The position numbers and the translations under genes were made by a program. This document shows, one piece after another, positions 6,415 to 13,597 of a stretch of 21,443 nucleotides of DNA; within the stretch, counting starts at the first letter, position 1; every line of letters starts with the position of its first letter. The notes beneath the pieces are model-generated. The model searched no databases, was not told the DNA's origin, and worked only from the letters and a program-made list of their open reading frames with translations. The stretch comes from Desulfosporosinus sp. UBA5188 (GTDB taxonomy: Bacteria; Bacillota; Desulfitobacteriia; Desulfitobacteriales; Desulfitobacteriaceae), in assembly GCA_002413075.1 (NCBI GenBank), contig DHWG01000122.1, forward strand, positions 1,099 to 22,541. The letters run 5' to 3'.

Positions 6415-9049
6415 AAAGTATGTTTATTTATTCCAAGAAGGTAAGGCTTCCATGCGCGATTTATTGGGTGGAAAAGGCGCTAATTTGTGTGAAATGACTA
6501 ATATTGGTTTGCCAGTGCCTCCAGGCTTTACGATTACTACGGAAGCTTGTAATGAATACAGCAACAGCGATAGTTTCCCAGAGGAAATTTGGGACGAAGT
6601 CTGGCCCGCTTTAGCGAAGCTTGAGGCGGCAACGGGTAAACGTTTGGGAGATAAGTTGAATCCTTTGCTCGTTTCAGTACGGTCGGGCGCTAAGTTCTCG
6701 ATGCCAGGCATGATGGACACGGTTCTGAACTTGGGCTTAAATGACGATACCGTGGAGGCCTTGGTTGCGAACACGAACAATGAACGGTTTGCCTGGGATT
6801 GCTACCGCCGTTTCGTTCAAATGTTCGGGGATGTCGTCTTAGAAGTGGAACACTACGAATTTGAACATATTCTAGAAATAGCCAAAGAGAAACAAGGGGT
6901 CCAATATGACTCTGAGCTCTCTCCAGAAAGCCTCAAATGGATGGTCAAAGAATACAAGAAAAAGATTGAACGTAAGACGGGCAACCCATTTCCTATGGAC
7001 CCTAGAGAGCAATTAAAGCTGGCGGTTTTGGCGGTCTTCCGTTCATGGAATAATGATCGGGCAAAATTCTATCGTCGGATCAATAATATTCCTGACGAGA
7101 TCGGTACGGCCGTGAATGTTCAGTCCATGGTCTTTGGAAATATGGGCAATGACTCTGGAACAGGGGTTGCCTTTACTCGGAACCCATCGACGGGGGAAAG
7201 TGCTCTCTACGGCGAGTATCTGATGAATGCTCAAGGAGAAGATGTGGTGGCCGGTATTCGGACCCCCAATCCAATTAACACGTTAGAACAGGAAAATCCA
7301 GAGGTCTACAAGCAGTTTGTGGATATTTACAAGCGCTTAGAGTCTCATTATCGCGATATGCAGGATATTGAATTTACGATTGAGCGGGGAAAACTTTATA
7401 TACTTCAAACTCGAAATGGTAAACGAACGGCCTCAGCGTCGATCCGCGTGGCGGTGGAACTTTTCCATGAGGGTTTAATTACTAAAGAAGAAGCGGTTAT
7501 GAGGATCGAACCGGATCAACTGGACCACTTATTACATCGCCGTATGGATACAAAGGCTAAGCTTGAAGTTCTGGCAAAAGGCCTTCCTGCATCACCGGGC
7601 GCTGCCTCCGGAAGAATTGTCTTTAGTGCGGAAGAGGCAGAACGCTTAGGAAATGCGGGCGAGAAAGTGATTTTGGTTCGTACCGAAACGACCCCCGACG
7701 ATATCCGCGGTATTTTGGCCGCTCAAGGCATCTTAACGAGTCGTGGCGGTATGACGAGTCATGCAGCCGTTGTCTCCCGTCATATGGGCAAGCCGGCTGT
7801 TTGTGGGTGTGATGCCTTAAAGATCGACTATACTAAAGGTTTAGTGGGTATTGAAGGGGTTGAGTATCTCCAAGGAACCATCATCTCCATCGACGGCTCA
7901 ACCGGTCGTGTCATTAAGGGCGAAGTCTCGATGGTCGATCCGGAACTAAGTGAAGGTTTTAAAGAGTTCTTGGAGTGGGCGGATGAGATTTCTAAACTTA
8001 GTGTGATGGCGAATGCGGATAGTCCAACCGAAGCAACAAACGCCAGGAATTTCGGAGCAGTCGGGATTGGCTTGACTCGGACTGAGCATATGTTTATGGA
8101 TCCTGAACGGATTCCGATTGTTCAAGATATGATTCTTGCGCAAACCCTAGAAGAACGCGAAGTCGCCTTGACTAAGCTCTTACCGATGCAAGAAGAAGAC
8201 TTCTATGGCATTTTGAAGGCGATGCAGGGGCTGCCTGTCATCATTCGTCTCCTGGATCCGCCGCTACACGAGTTCCTGCCGCATTCGGAGGAGCTGGTGA
8301 TCGAGATCACAAAACTCAGAATTAATAAAAACGATCCGGCTTCCTTAGCTAAGAAAGAGGTTTTGCTCAGCAAAGTTCGGGCCTTGTCAGAGCTTAATCC
8401 GATGCTTGGACACCGTGGTTGTCGTCTGGGAGTTTCTTATCCTGAAATTACGGTCATGCAAGCCCGGGCTATTTTCCAAGCCAGTGTACGCTTGGTAAAA
8501 GAAGGGTTTGATATCCATCCGGAAGTCATGATTCCACTGATCATGGGTAAAGAAGAGTTCTTAATGATGCGTAAGCTTGTGGATGACACGGCAGAATTAG
8601 TCATGCAAGAACAAGATGTCCGCATTCAATATAAAGTTGGAACGATGATTGAGGTACCCCGTGCAGCCCTGCTCGCCGATGAGATCGGAGAAGTCGCTGA
8701 TTTCTTCTCCTTTGGGACGAATGATCTCACCCAAATGACGATGGGCTTGTCTCGTGATGATGCTCAAGGCAAATTCCTCCCAGTCTACCTGGAAAAGAAA
8801 CTGATGACGACAGATCCCTTCGTTGTGATTGATCGAGGTGGGGTTGGTAAGCTCATTGACCTAGCGACCAAACTTGGCCGGGGTACAAATCCAGAGATTA
8901 CTATAGGAATTTGCGGTGAGCACGGCGGAGAACCTAACTCCATTGAGTTCTGCCACATGGTTGGCCTGGATTATGTTTCTTGTTCCCCATTCCGAGTACC
9001 AATTGCTCGTTTGGCCGCCGCGCAAGCCGCGATAAAGAACAAAGCCTAA
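6407..9049 (+). CDS. ppdK: Pyruvate, phosphate dikinase
   Basis: Interconverts pyruvate + ATP + Pi and PEP + AMP + PPi in the cytoplasm. At 880 residues it has full length. Domains in order: N-terminal ATP-grasp nucleotide-binding region (GGKGANLCEM near residue 22, then SVRSGAKFSMPGMMDTVLN near 91-109, and TGVAFTRNPSTGE); the phosphohistidine swivel domain with GGMTSHAAVVSRHMGKPAVCG, where His452 is the phosphocarrier and Thr450 the residue expected to be targeted by the regulatory protein; and the C-terminal PEP/pyruvate barrel with GTMIEVPRAAL, SFGTNDLTQ and ICGEHGG, whose Cys836 corresponds to the catalytic cysteine. ATG 6407 follows AAGGAGG at 6394-6400 and lies inside the end of the regulatory protein gene. 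A hairpin at 9125-9181 ends the unit. Confidence 0.98.
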   Translation: MTKKYVYLFQEGKASMRDLLGGKGANLCEMTNIGLPVPPGFTITTEACNEYSNSDSFPEEIWDEVWPALAKLEAATGKRLGDKLNPLLVSVRSGAKFSMPGMMDTVLNLGLNDDTVEALVANTNNERFAWDCYRRFVQMFGDVVLEVEHYEFEHILEIAKEKQGVQYDSELSPESLKWMVKEYKKKIERKTGNPFPMDPREQLKLAVLAVFRSWNNDRAKFYRRINNIPDEIGTAVNVQSMVFGNMGNDSGTGVAFTRNPSTGESALYGEYLMNAQGEDVVAGIRTPNPINTLEQENPEVYKQFVDIYKRLESHYRDMQDIEFTIERGKLYILQTRNGKRTASASIRVAVELFHEGLITKEEAVMRIEPDQLDHLLHRRMDTKAKLEVLAKGLPASPGAASGRIVFSAEEAERLGNAGEKVILVRTETTPDDIRGILAAQGILTSRGGMTSHAAVVSRHMGKPAVCGCDALKIDYTKGLVGIEGVEYLQGTIISIDGSTGRVIKGEVSMVDPELSEGFKEFLEWADEISKLSVMANADSPTEATNARNFGAVGIGLTRTEHMFMDPERIPIVQDMILAQTLEEREVALTKLLPMQEEDFYGILKAMQGLPVIIRLLDPPLHEFLPHSEELVIEITKLRINKNDPASLAKKEVLLSKVRALSELNPMLGHRGCRLGVSYPEITVMQARAIFQASVRLVKEGFDIHPEVMIPLIMGKEEFLMMRKLVDDTAELVMQEQDVRIQYKVGTMIEVPRAALLADEIGEVADFFSFGTNDLTQMTMGLSRDDAQGKFLPVYLEKKLMTTDPFVVIDRGGVGKLIDLATKLGRGTNPEITIGICGEHGGEPNSIEFCHMVGLDYVSCSPFRVPIARLAAAQAAIKNKA

Positions 9050-9124
9050 TCGAAGTAAGGTTTAAAATAGTATAAATATAGCTATTGAAGTTATGTATCA
9101 AGGGCTTGATGGGTTATATAAAAA

Positions 9125-9181
9125 AATAAGGCAAGGGTACTGTCGCTTAGTAAGATTAAGAGGCAGTACCCTTGCCTTATT
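9125..9181. terminator. Bidirectional hairpin terminator after ppdK (hairpin copy 1)
   Basis: An 18-bp perfect inverted repeat (9125-9142 with 9164-9181), with extra CTTA/TAAG pairing in the loop, is flanked by A-rich sequence on the left and T-rich sequence on the right, so it could stop transcription from either side. Its inner 37 nt (9135-9171) are 30/37 identical to the hairpin at 10177-10213. Confidence 0.8.
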
Positions 9182-9251
9182 AATTTCTTGTACTTCTTTA
9201 TAATTGATGAAGTGAACTTGGATTGTTGGAGAAAAAGAAGGCACATGGTTC

Positions 9252-9281
9252 TTGACAAGCAACCGTGAGGTTGCTTATAAT
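9252..9281 (+). promoter_or_regulatory. Promoter of the ArsR-type gene with operator in the spacer
   Basis: TTGACA (9252-9257) and TATAAT (9276-9281) are consensus hexamers with an 18-nt spacer. A perfect 8-bp inverted repeat, AAGCAACC-GTGA-GGTTGCTT (9257-9276), fills the spacer. A dimeric regulator bound here would block RNA polymerase, so it is the likely operator of the downstream regulator. The transcript should start about 7 nt after the -10 box, at or next to the ATG at 9288. Confidence 0.82.
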
Positions 9282-9287
9282 TGATGT

Positions 9288-9563
9288 ATGTGGGACAAAG
9301 ACGCTATATTCAAAGCACTCAGCGACTCGACTCGACGGCTGATATTAGACGAGCTATCCGAACGCAACGAGGTGACGTTGTATGAACTTACGGTACGTCT
9401 AATTACGAAGCACAATCTTAACATTTCGCGACAGGCGATAGCTAAACATCTTTCTGCCTTGGATGATGCAGGGCTCGTAAAATCAAAACGAAAGGGGAAA
9501 TATCGAGTACTTAGTTTCAACAACGAACCACTTAAAGACTTGCTGAAAGGATGGATAAAGTAA
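9288..9563 (+). CDS. ArsR/SmtB-type winged-helix regulator
   Basis: A 91-residue helix-turn-helix protein. The N-terminus IFKALSDSTRRLILDELSERN is the typical ArsR opening, followed by the recognition helix region ISRQAIAKHLSALDDAGLV and the beta-wing KSKRKGKYRVLSFN. No clustered cysteines or histidines for metal sensing are visible, so it is more like the non-metal ArsR proteins found next to SRPBCC or VOC genes. ATG 9288 coincides with the predicted transcription start and has no ribosome-binding site before it, so the mRNA is probably leaderless; ATG 9284 is in another frame. The VOC-fold gene follows after 126 bp and is probably co-transcribed and controlled by it. The ligand is unknown. 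Confidence 0.88.
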   Translation: MWDKDAIFKALSDSTRRLILDELSERNEVTLYELTVRLITKHNLNISRQAIAKHLSALDDAGLVKSKRKGKYRVLSFNNEPLKDLLKGWIK

Positions 9564-9689
9564 TTTTATATATAAAAACAAGTAACAAAATCGGAACAGG
9601 AATTTTGACGAGTGTATGGGCTGCTTTTGCTTGCAGCCAGATGTTAGCAGACCACCATACGCCGCATATATCAAAGGTGGCAAAAAAGT

Positions 9690-10079
9690 ATGAAAATTAT
9701 TGTTACCAGTATATTCGTACAAGATCAAGACAAGGCACTGGAGTTTTATTCAGAAATACTAGGCTTTGTAAAAAAGCATGACGTTCCCATTGGAAAATTC
9801 AGGTGGATAACGCTTGTTTCTCCTGAAGATCAAGACGGTACCGAGCTTTTGCTCGAACCGGATGACCATCCAGCCGCCAAAGAATATCAAAAGAAGATAT
9901 TTGCCGAAGGCATCCCAGCAACAATGTTTGGCGTTGCAGATGTTCGTAAAGAGTACAAACGATTAATGAAACACGGCGTGAAGTTTACTATGGAGCCGAC
10001 GGAAATGGGCGAAGTCACAATAGCTGTATTCGACGATGCATGCGGTAACCTTATTCAGATCGTGCAGAAGAAACTTTAG
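9690..10079 (+). CDS. VOC-fold (glyoxalase/bleomycin-resistance superfamily) protein
   Basis: A 129-residue protein with two beta-alpha-beta-beta-beta repeats of the vicinal oxygen chelate fold: TSIFVQDQDKALEFYSEILGF opens the first repeat, TELLLEP closes it, and FGVADVRKEYKRLMKHGVKF plus VAVFDDACGNLIQI-type residues form the second. Members bind a metal or a hydrophobic ligand and act as dioxygenases, isomerases or binding proteins; the substrate cannot be told here, and a full set of metal ligands is not obvious. ATG 9690 is preceded by AAAGGTGG around 9673-9680. It sits behind the ArsR-type gene, an arrangement common for small inducible detoxification pairs. Confidence 0.9.
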   Translation: MKIIVTSIFVQDQDKALEFYSEILGFVKKHDVPIGKFRWITLVSPEDQDGTELLLEPDDHPAAKEYQKKIFAEGIPATMFGVADVRKEYKRLMKHGVKFTMEPTEMGEVTIAVFDDACGNLIQIVQKKL

Positions 10080-10169
10080 GTCGAAGACGCGATAAAACAT
10101 CCAGCGAAATAATACAGACATATCTTTCTAAGCCTTATATAGCAAGACTTAGAGGATATACGTTCAAAT

Positions 10170-10222
10170 AAAATATGGGTATTGTCTTTTAGTGATATTA
10201 AGAGACAATACCCTATTTTTAT
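10170..10222. terminator. Bidirectional hairpin terminator after the VOC gene (hairpin copy 2)
   Basis: An 11-bp perfect stem (10177-10187 with 10203-10213) extends further through A-U and G-U pairs into the loop and outward through AT-rich flanks. T-rich sequence follows on the right and A-rich sequence precedes on the left. It can end both the ArsR-VOC transcript and a leftward transcript through the transposase remnant. Confidence 0.78.
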
Positions 10223-11155
10223 TATTTGGGATGCTTAATCATAAGTGTCCAATGCCTTTTGGCTAACATACAAAACTGTATCCTTCTTCTGAAACTTAAC
10301 TCGGCAAGTGTCCTTTTGAGGACATTCAGTACAGATTTTCCTTTGGCAATCCATTGGTTTTGTTCTTTGATGAACGTAGCTTGTTCTTTCAAGAAACGGT
10401 CAACAACCTGTATCGCAGGGTTATCTTTCAGTTCAGGTTGTCCTTCAACTAATCGAAGCAATTCAACGCAATGATTAATAATGCTTTGAATTCGGGAAAA
10501 GATATCCGTTGCTTTGAGTTGATAAAGGAACTGGGTCTTGTAATCCGCTTTAAGAAAGATCTTTAATGAGTCGTTTAAGAGTATTTCAGGAAGCGCTTTC
10601 ACTCCGCAGGCTAAAACATCATAGGCCAGGGAGAGTCGTCTTCCCAGTTTAATATTGGACATGATCTGAGCCGAATCCATACGTCCTTCACTGGTGCTAA
10701 GTCCGGCAACTTTAATAAAGTGATTTGTTAGCTTTTCAAATTGGGCGAACATGAGGTCTGCTGTTTCTGGATGCTCGAGGGAATAATTATAGAGCCTAGA
10801 TCGAAATTCGTAGAGAGTTCGAGGTGCAAAATAGCGTTCTCCCAAGGTTCGAAGACCTAATGCGAAAGAAATCTGGTAGTTAAATGCATACTCATCCAGA
10901 AGCGCTTCATCTGTGTATTCTTTTAAGTAAGTGTTTGATTAATTCAAGTCCTATGAAAATATTCACTGGAAAGTTCGGGCGTCCATTGTTGCTAGCGTAC
11001 AGAGGAACAAATAAGCTTTCATCAATTTCACAGAAAACATGTTCATAGAAGCGTGCCGCCCAAGATTTCTGAAGTTTGTGAGCAAGTCGAGAATCCATGC
11101 CATTAAGGCTATTGAATAAGTTATTTTGTAAGTGTCCATCATTTTTACGGAACAT
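10222..11155 (-). pseudogene. IS1182-type transposase, frameshifted and internally deleted
   Basis: Reading leftward from ATG 11155, the protein begins MFRKNDGHLQNNLF and continues with WAARFYEHVFCEIDESLF and GRPNFPVNIFIGLELIKHLL, the N-terminal DUF772-like part of IS1182-type transposases. At the run of four A residues (minus strand, 10921-10924) one extra base shifts the frame: KHLL-KRIHR-stop instead of the expected KHLL-KEYTDEALLDEYAF, which resumes in the other frame and runs into GERYFAPRTLYEFRSRLYNY. Around 10320 the frame breaks again. Past WIAKGK the minus strand carries, in another frame, ECPQKDTCRVKFQKKD, which resembles the cysteine-containing middle of these transposases, so the segment normally between (including much of the DDE core) is missing. 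The C-terminus is also absent. No convincing terminal inverted repeats or target duplication are seen. Confidence 0.85.
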
Positions 11156-11600
11156 ATTAAAATACCCCCAAAAAGTTAAATTATATCAAGTATGCTTCGT
11201 ATTTCTACATCATACTTCTTAATTCGCCTTTTGAGTCTCATATTCCTGCTTGCATCAGCATCTTTGAGGGGGTTTTTGCAGTAGAATCATAGGTACATTA
11301 CACTATTCTTTTTTCGCAATCTTACGATAACTTAATTGATGGATAAAATCATCTTTAGCGGGAATTCTGCAGATCTAACCTTTGCAAACTCTACATTATG
11401 AAATTGGCTCAAGCATAATTAATTTGCAGTTTAAGGGAGGCGATTGGGTAAATTGATTGTGATAAAATGAACTTTCTAGCAACCGTAATAACTAAAGAAG
11501 GTTGGACACATTCTGATTATGCAATTTTCGTAAATGGAGAAAATTTTTTTGATGGAATGGTTGCTACATTAATTATAGAGATTAAATTGGGAGGCAAGAG
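11156..11600. other. Intergenic stretch without a supported gene
   Basis: This 445-bp AT-rich gap lies between the transposase remnant and the cell-wall protein gene. An 83-codon frame starting at 11467 runs into the following gene but has no ribosome-binding site at a usable distance (AGGGAGG at 11434-11440 is 26 bases away). A TAAAAT at 11344-11349 could be a -10 box, but no good -35 accompanies it. I see no RNA gene or repeat here. Confidence 0.5.
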
Positions 11601-13190
11601 ATGTTTAAAAAGAAGATATTTGTGGGTTTATTGCTCTGTGTACTTGCAGTTGGTGCTCTTGTATCTCATTATCCAGACGTACAGGCACAAGAAGTTAATT
11701 CTTTACCCAATCGTCTAGCAGGGCAAGACCGCTTTCAGACAGCAAAAGTTATTGGGGAAGAGTTTAATTCGGGAGAAGCCACCAATGTTATCCTTGCGTC
11801 AGGGATAGATTTCCCAGATGCGCTTTCAGCAAGTACGCTGTCCAAGAAACTCAATGCACCAATTCTACTAGCTGATGTGACAAGAAGTGGTTCAGCGGAA
11901 GCACTTGCTTACATCCAGTCACATTTAGCGGTGGGAGGAACGATATATATTGTCGGTGGTACTGCTGTCATAGGTGCTGATGTCGAGACATCTTTAAGAG
12001 TCGCAGGGCATAACAACATTGTCCGACTTGCTGGAAATGACCGTTATGATACGGACATGGCCGTTGTGAGTGCGGTTAATGTGCCAGACGGAACGCCTGT
12101 GTTTATTGCTTCGGGTGAGAATTTTCCCGACGCCTTAAGTATTTCAAGCTTTGCGGGAGCAAAACAGTATCCAACTCTCTTGGTGGGGTGCAATATGCTA
12201 CCAGATAAGACACGTGCCTATCTCACTAACAATAAGCCATCAACGGTCTATATTGCAGGCGGAACAAGTGTTGTGTCACAATCGGTTGAAGCTCAAATCA
12301 AAACAGCTTCTCCTAATTCGGCCATCAAGCGCCTCGCGGGAAATGACCGCTATGACACGGCAGGAGTTGTTGTAAGGGAGTTCGCGTCAGCTCCTAAGAC
12401 AATCTACCTTGCAAACGGGTTGACCTTTCCAGATGCGTTGGCGGGAAGTGCCTTAGCCGCGAGGACGGGAGACCCAATCTTACTCGTTGACCACGCTTTA
12501 ACGACACTGCCTCCCTCAATTAGAGCCTATCTGCAACAGCTTAGAGAGGCAGGGATTCGGCCTAATGTTCGAGCTGTTGGTGGTATCGTAGTTGTCCCTG
12601 AAATCTTGATCCAACAGGCAGAGGCTGTTTTGGATGGAAAACCACCTATTGTAGTAATCCCGCCTGTCAATCCTCTTCTAAAGCTGGGGTACACTCAAGA
12701 AAAGTATGCATTAGTCTTTGGATCTGTGGATAACAATATGTATCAAAGCGCTTCGGAAGCGCAAGCAAACATGGTAAAGATTTTAATTAATGTATGGCAA
12801 ATAAACGCACGTGGAGAGAAGTGCGTAGCACAGTGCACATTAACGGTACATAAGGCGGTTGCGGGTATGGTTAAGACAGTATTCAAGGAAATATTTGAAG
12901 GTCAAGATAAATTCCCAATATCTAGTGTCTCAGGATACTCTTGGCGTGGGGACGGTACTTCGGAGCACAATTGGGGTCTAGCAATCGACATAAACCCTAA
13001 TGAGAACTATATGATAAATAGTGCTGGAGTCATTGTAGCAGGCTCCTTTTGGAATCCGGGGAACAACCCCTATTCCATACCTGAAAAAGGCGATGTGGTG
13101 ACCACCTTCAATAAATACGGTTTTACATGGGGAGGAAACGCTTGGAAATCCTCAAATGATTATATGCATTTTTCTTATTTAGGAAGATAA
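11601..13190 (+). CDS. Secreted cell-wall-binding (CWB2) protein with M15/VanY-type D,D-carboxypeptidase domain
   Basis: A 529-residue exported protein. Residues 1-29 form a signal peptide (FKKK, a hydrophobic stretch IFVGLLLCVLAVGALV, cleavage after VQA). Three cell-wall-binding type 2 repeats follow at about 37-130, 135-230 and 237-335, each opening with RLAG-x-DR-[FY]-x-TA/TD and containing FPDALS/A. After a proline linker (GKPPIVVIPPVNP) the C-terminal 170 residues carry the zinc ligands of the M15 D-Ala-D-Ala carboxypeptidase/VanY family: His456 and Asp463 in SEHNWGLAIDINP and His523 in DYMHFSY. It should attach to wall polymer through the repeats and trim peptidoglycan stem peptides. 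ATG 11601 follows GGGAGG at 11589-11594. It is an isolated gene within accessory DNA. Substrate choice is inferred from the family. Confidence 0.93.
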   Translation: MFKKKIFVGLLLCVLAVGALVSHYPDVQAQEVNSLPNRLAGQDRFQTAKVIGEEFNSGEATNVILASGIDFPDALSASTLSKKLNAPILLADVTRSGSAEALAYIQSHLAVGGTIYIVGGTAVIGADVETSLRVAGHNNIVRLAGNDRYDTDMAVVSAVNVPDGTPVFIASGENFPDALSISSFAGAKQYPTLLVGCNMLPDKTRAYLTNNKPSTVYIAGGTSVVSQSVEAQIKTASPNSAIKRLAGNDRYDTAGVVVREFASAPKTIYLANGLTFPDALAGSALAARTGDPILLVDHALTTLPPSIRAYLQQLREAGIRPNVRAVGGIVVVPEILIQQAEAVLDGKPPIVVIPPVNPLLKLGYTQEKYALVFGSVDNNMYQSASEAQANMVKILINVWQINARGEKCVAQCTLTVHKAVAGMVKTVFKEIFEGQDKFPISSVSGYSWRGDGTSEHNWGLAIDINPNENYMINSAGVIVAGSFWNPGNNPYSIPEKGDVVTTFNKYGFTWGGNAWKSSNDYMHFSYLGR

Positions 13191-13364
13191 TCACATGATG
13201 TGAATAATCCGGAGCGACAACTGCAAGGTATTAGTTTCTGAGGGAGATAATATTTTAAAACAATTTGCAACAAATGATGAAAGCGTTCCATAATGGTGAA
13301 AAATGACGATTGGTCTAATATGATTGCAGTGGCCCAAGACGCAATCAAGTCGTACCCGATACAG

Positions 13365-13407
13365 AAAAGGCAAGAACTCAGCGTAAATACGCTGGTTCTT
13401 GCCTTTT
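13365..13407. terminator. Bidirectional hairpin terminator downstream of the cell-wall gene
   Basis: AAAAGGCAAGAAC (13365-13377) pairs with GTTCTTGCCTTTT (13395-13407), and CAGCGT (13379-13384) with ACGCTG (13389-13394), leaving one bulged base at 13378 and a 4-nt loop. A-rich left and T-rich right ends allow use in both directions. The arm AAGGCAAG also occurs in the hairpin at 9125-9181. Confidence 0.8.
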
Positions 13408-13416
13408 CGCACGTAG

Positions 13417-13436
13417 GGGCACGATGAATCGTGCCC
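13417..13436. repeat. Short GC-rich palindrome
   Basis: GGGCACGAT (13417-13425) and ATCGTGCCC (13428-13436) are perfect inverted repeats separated by GA. Just after it CGTCGTACC occurs twice (13441-13449 and 13455-13463). From memory, palindromes of this kind recur as small dispersed repeats in clostridial genomes. It sits in a 400-bp gap that has no supported gene. Confidence 0.55.
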
Positions 13437-13551
13437 TCTTCGTCGTACCATTTCCGTCGTACCCATTGTTGCATGTCTGCCGTCATTTGTTTCACCACCA
13501 GGCAACGAGGCATGGTTTTTCTGTGCGTTTCACGTATATGTCTGGGTGGTA

Positions 13552-13560
13552 TGTTAGAAT
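13552..13560 (+). promoter_or_regulatory. Possible extended -10 promoter of dgt
   Basis: TGTTAGAAT (13552-13560) fits the extended -10 pattern TG-N-TANAAT, 37 bp before the dgt start. No recognisable -35 hexamer lies 16-18 bp upstream, which extended -10 promoters tolerate. Confidence 0.45.
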
Positions 13561-13597
13561 AAGGTTAAAGAGAAATTAAGTCTCGGGGGGCTAAAAG

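Noticed and set aside
9551..9781. 76-codon frame between the ArsR-type and VOC genes
   Set aside because: It overlaps the ends of both supported genes, lacks a ribosome-binding site and resembles no family; the VOC gene has its own site.
11467..11718. 83-codon frame running into the cell-wall protein gene
   Set aside because: Its second half is an out-of-frame reading of the signal peptide region of the real gene, and the nearest ribosome-binding site is 26 bases away.
13175..13513. Overlapping minus-strand frames of 104 and 112 codons between the wall protein gene and dgt
   Set aside because: They read through a terminator hairpin and a palindrome, and no start signal or domain is visible.
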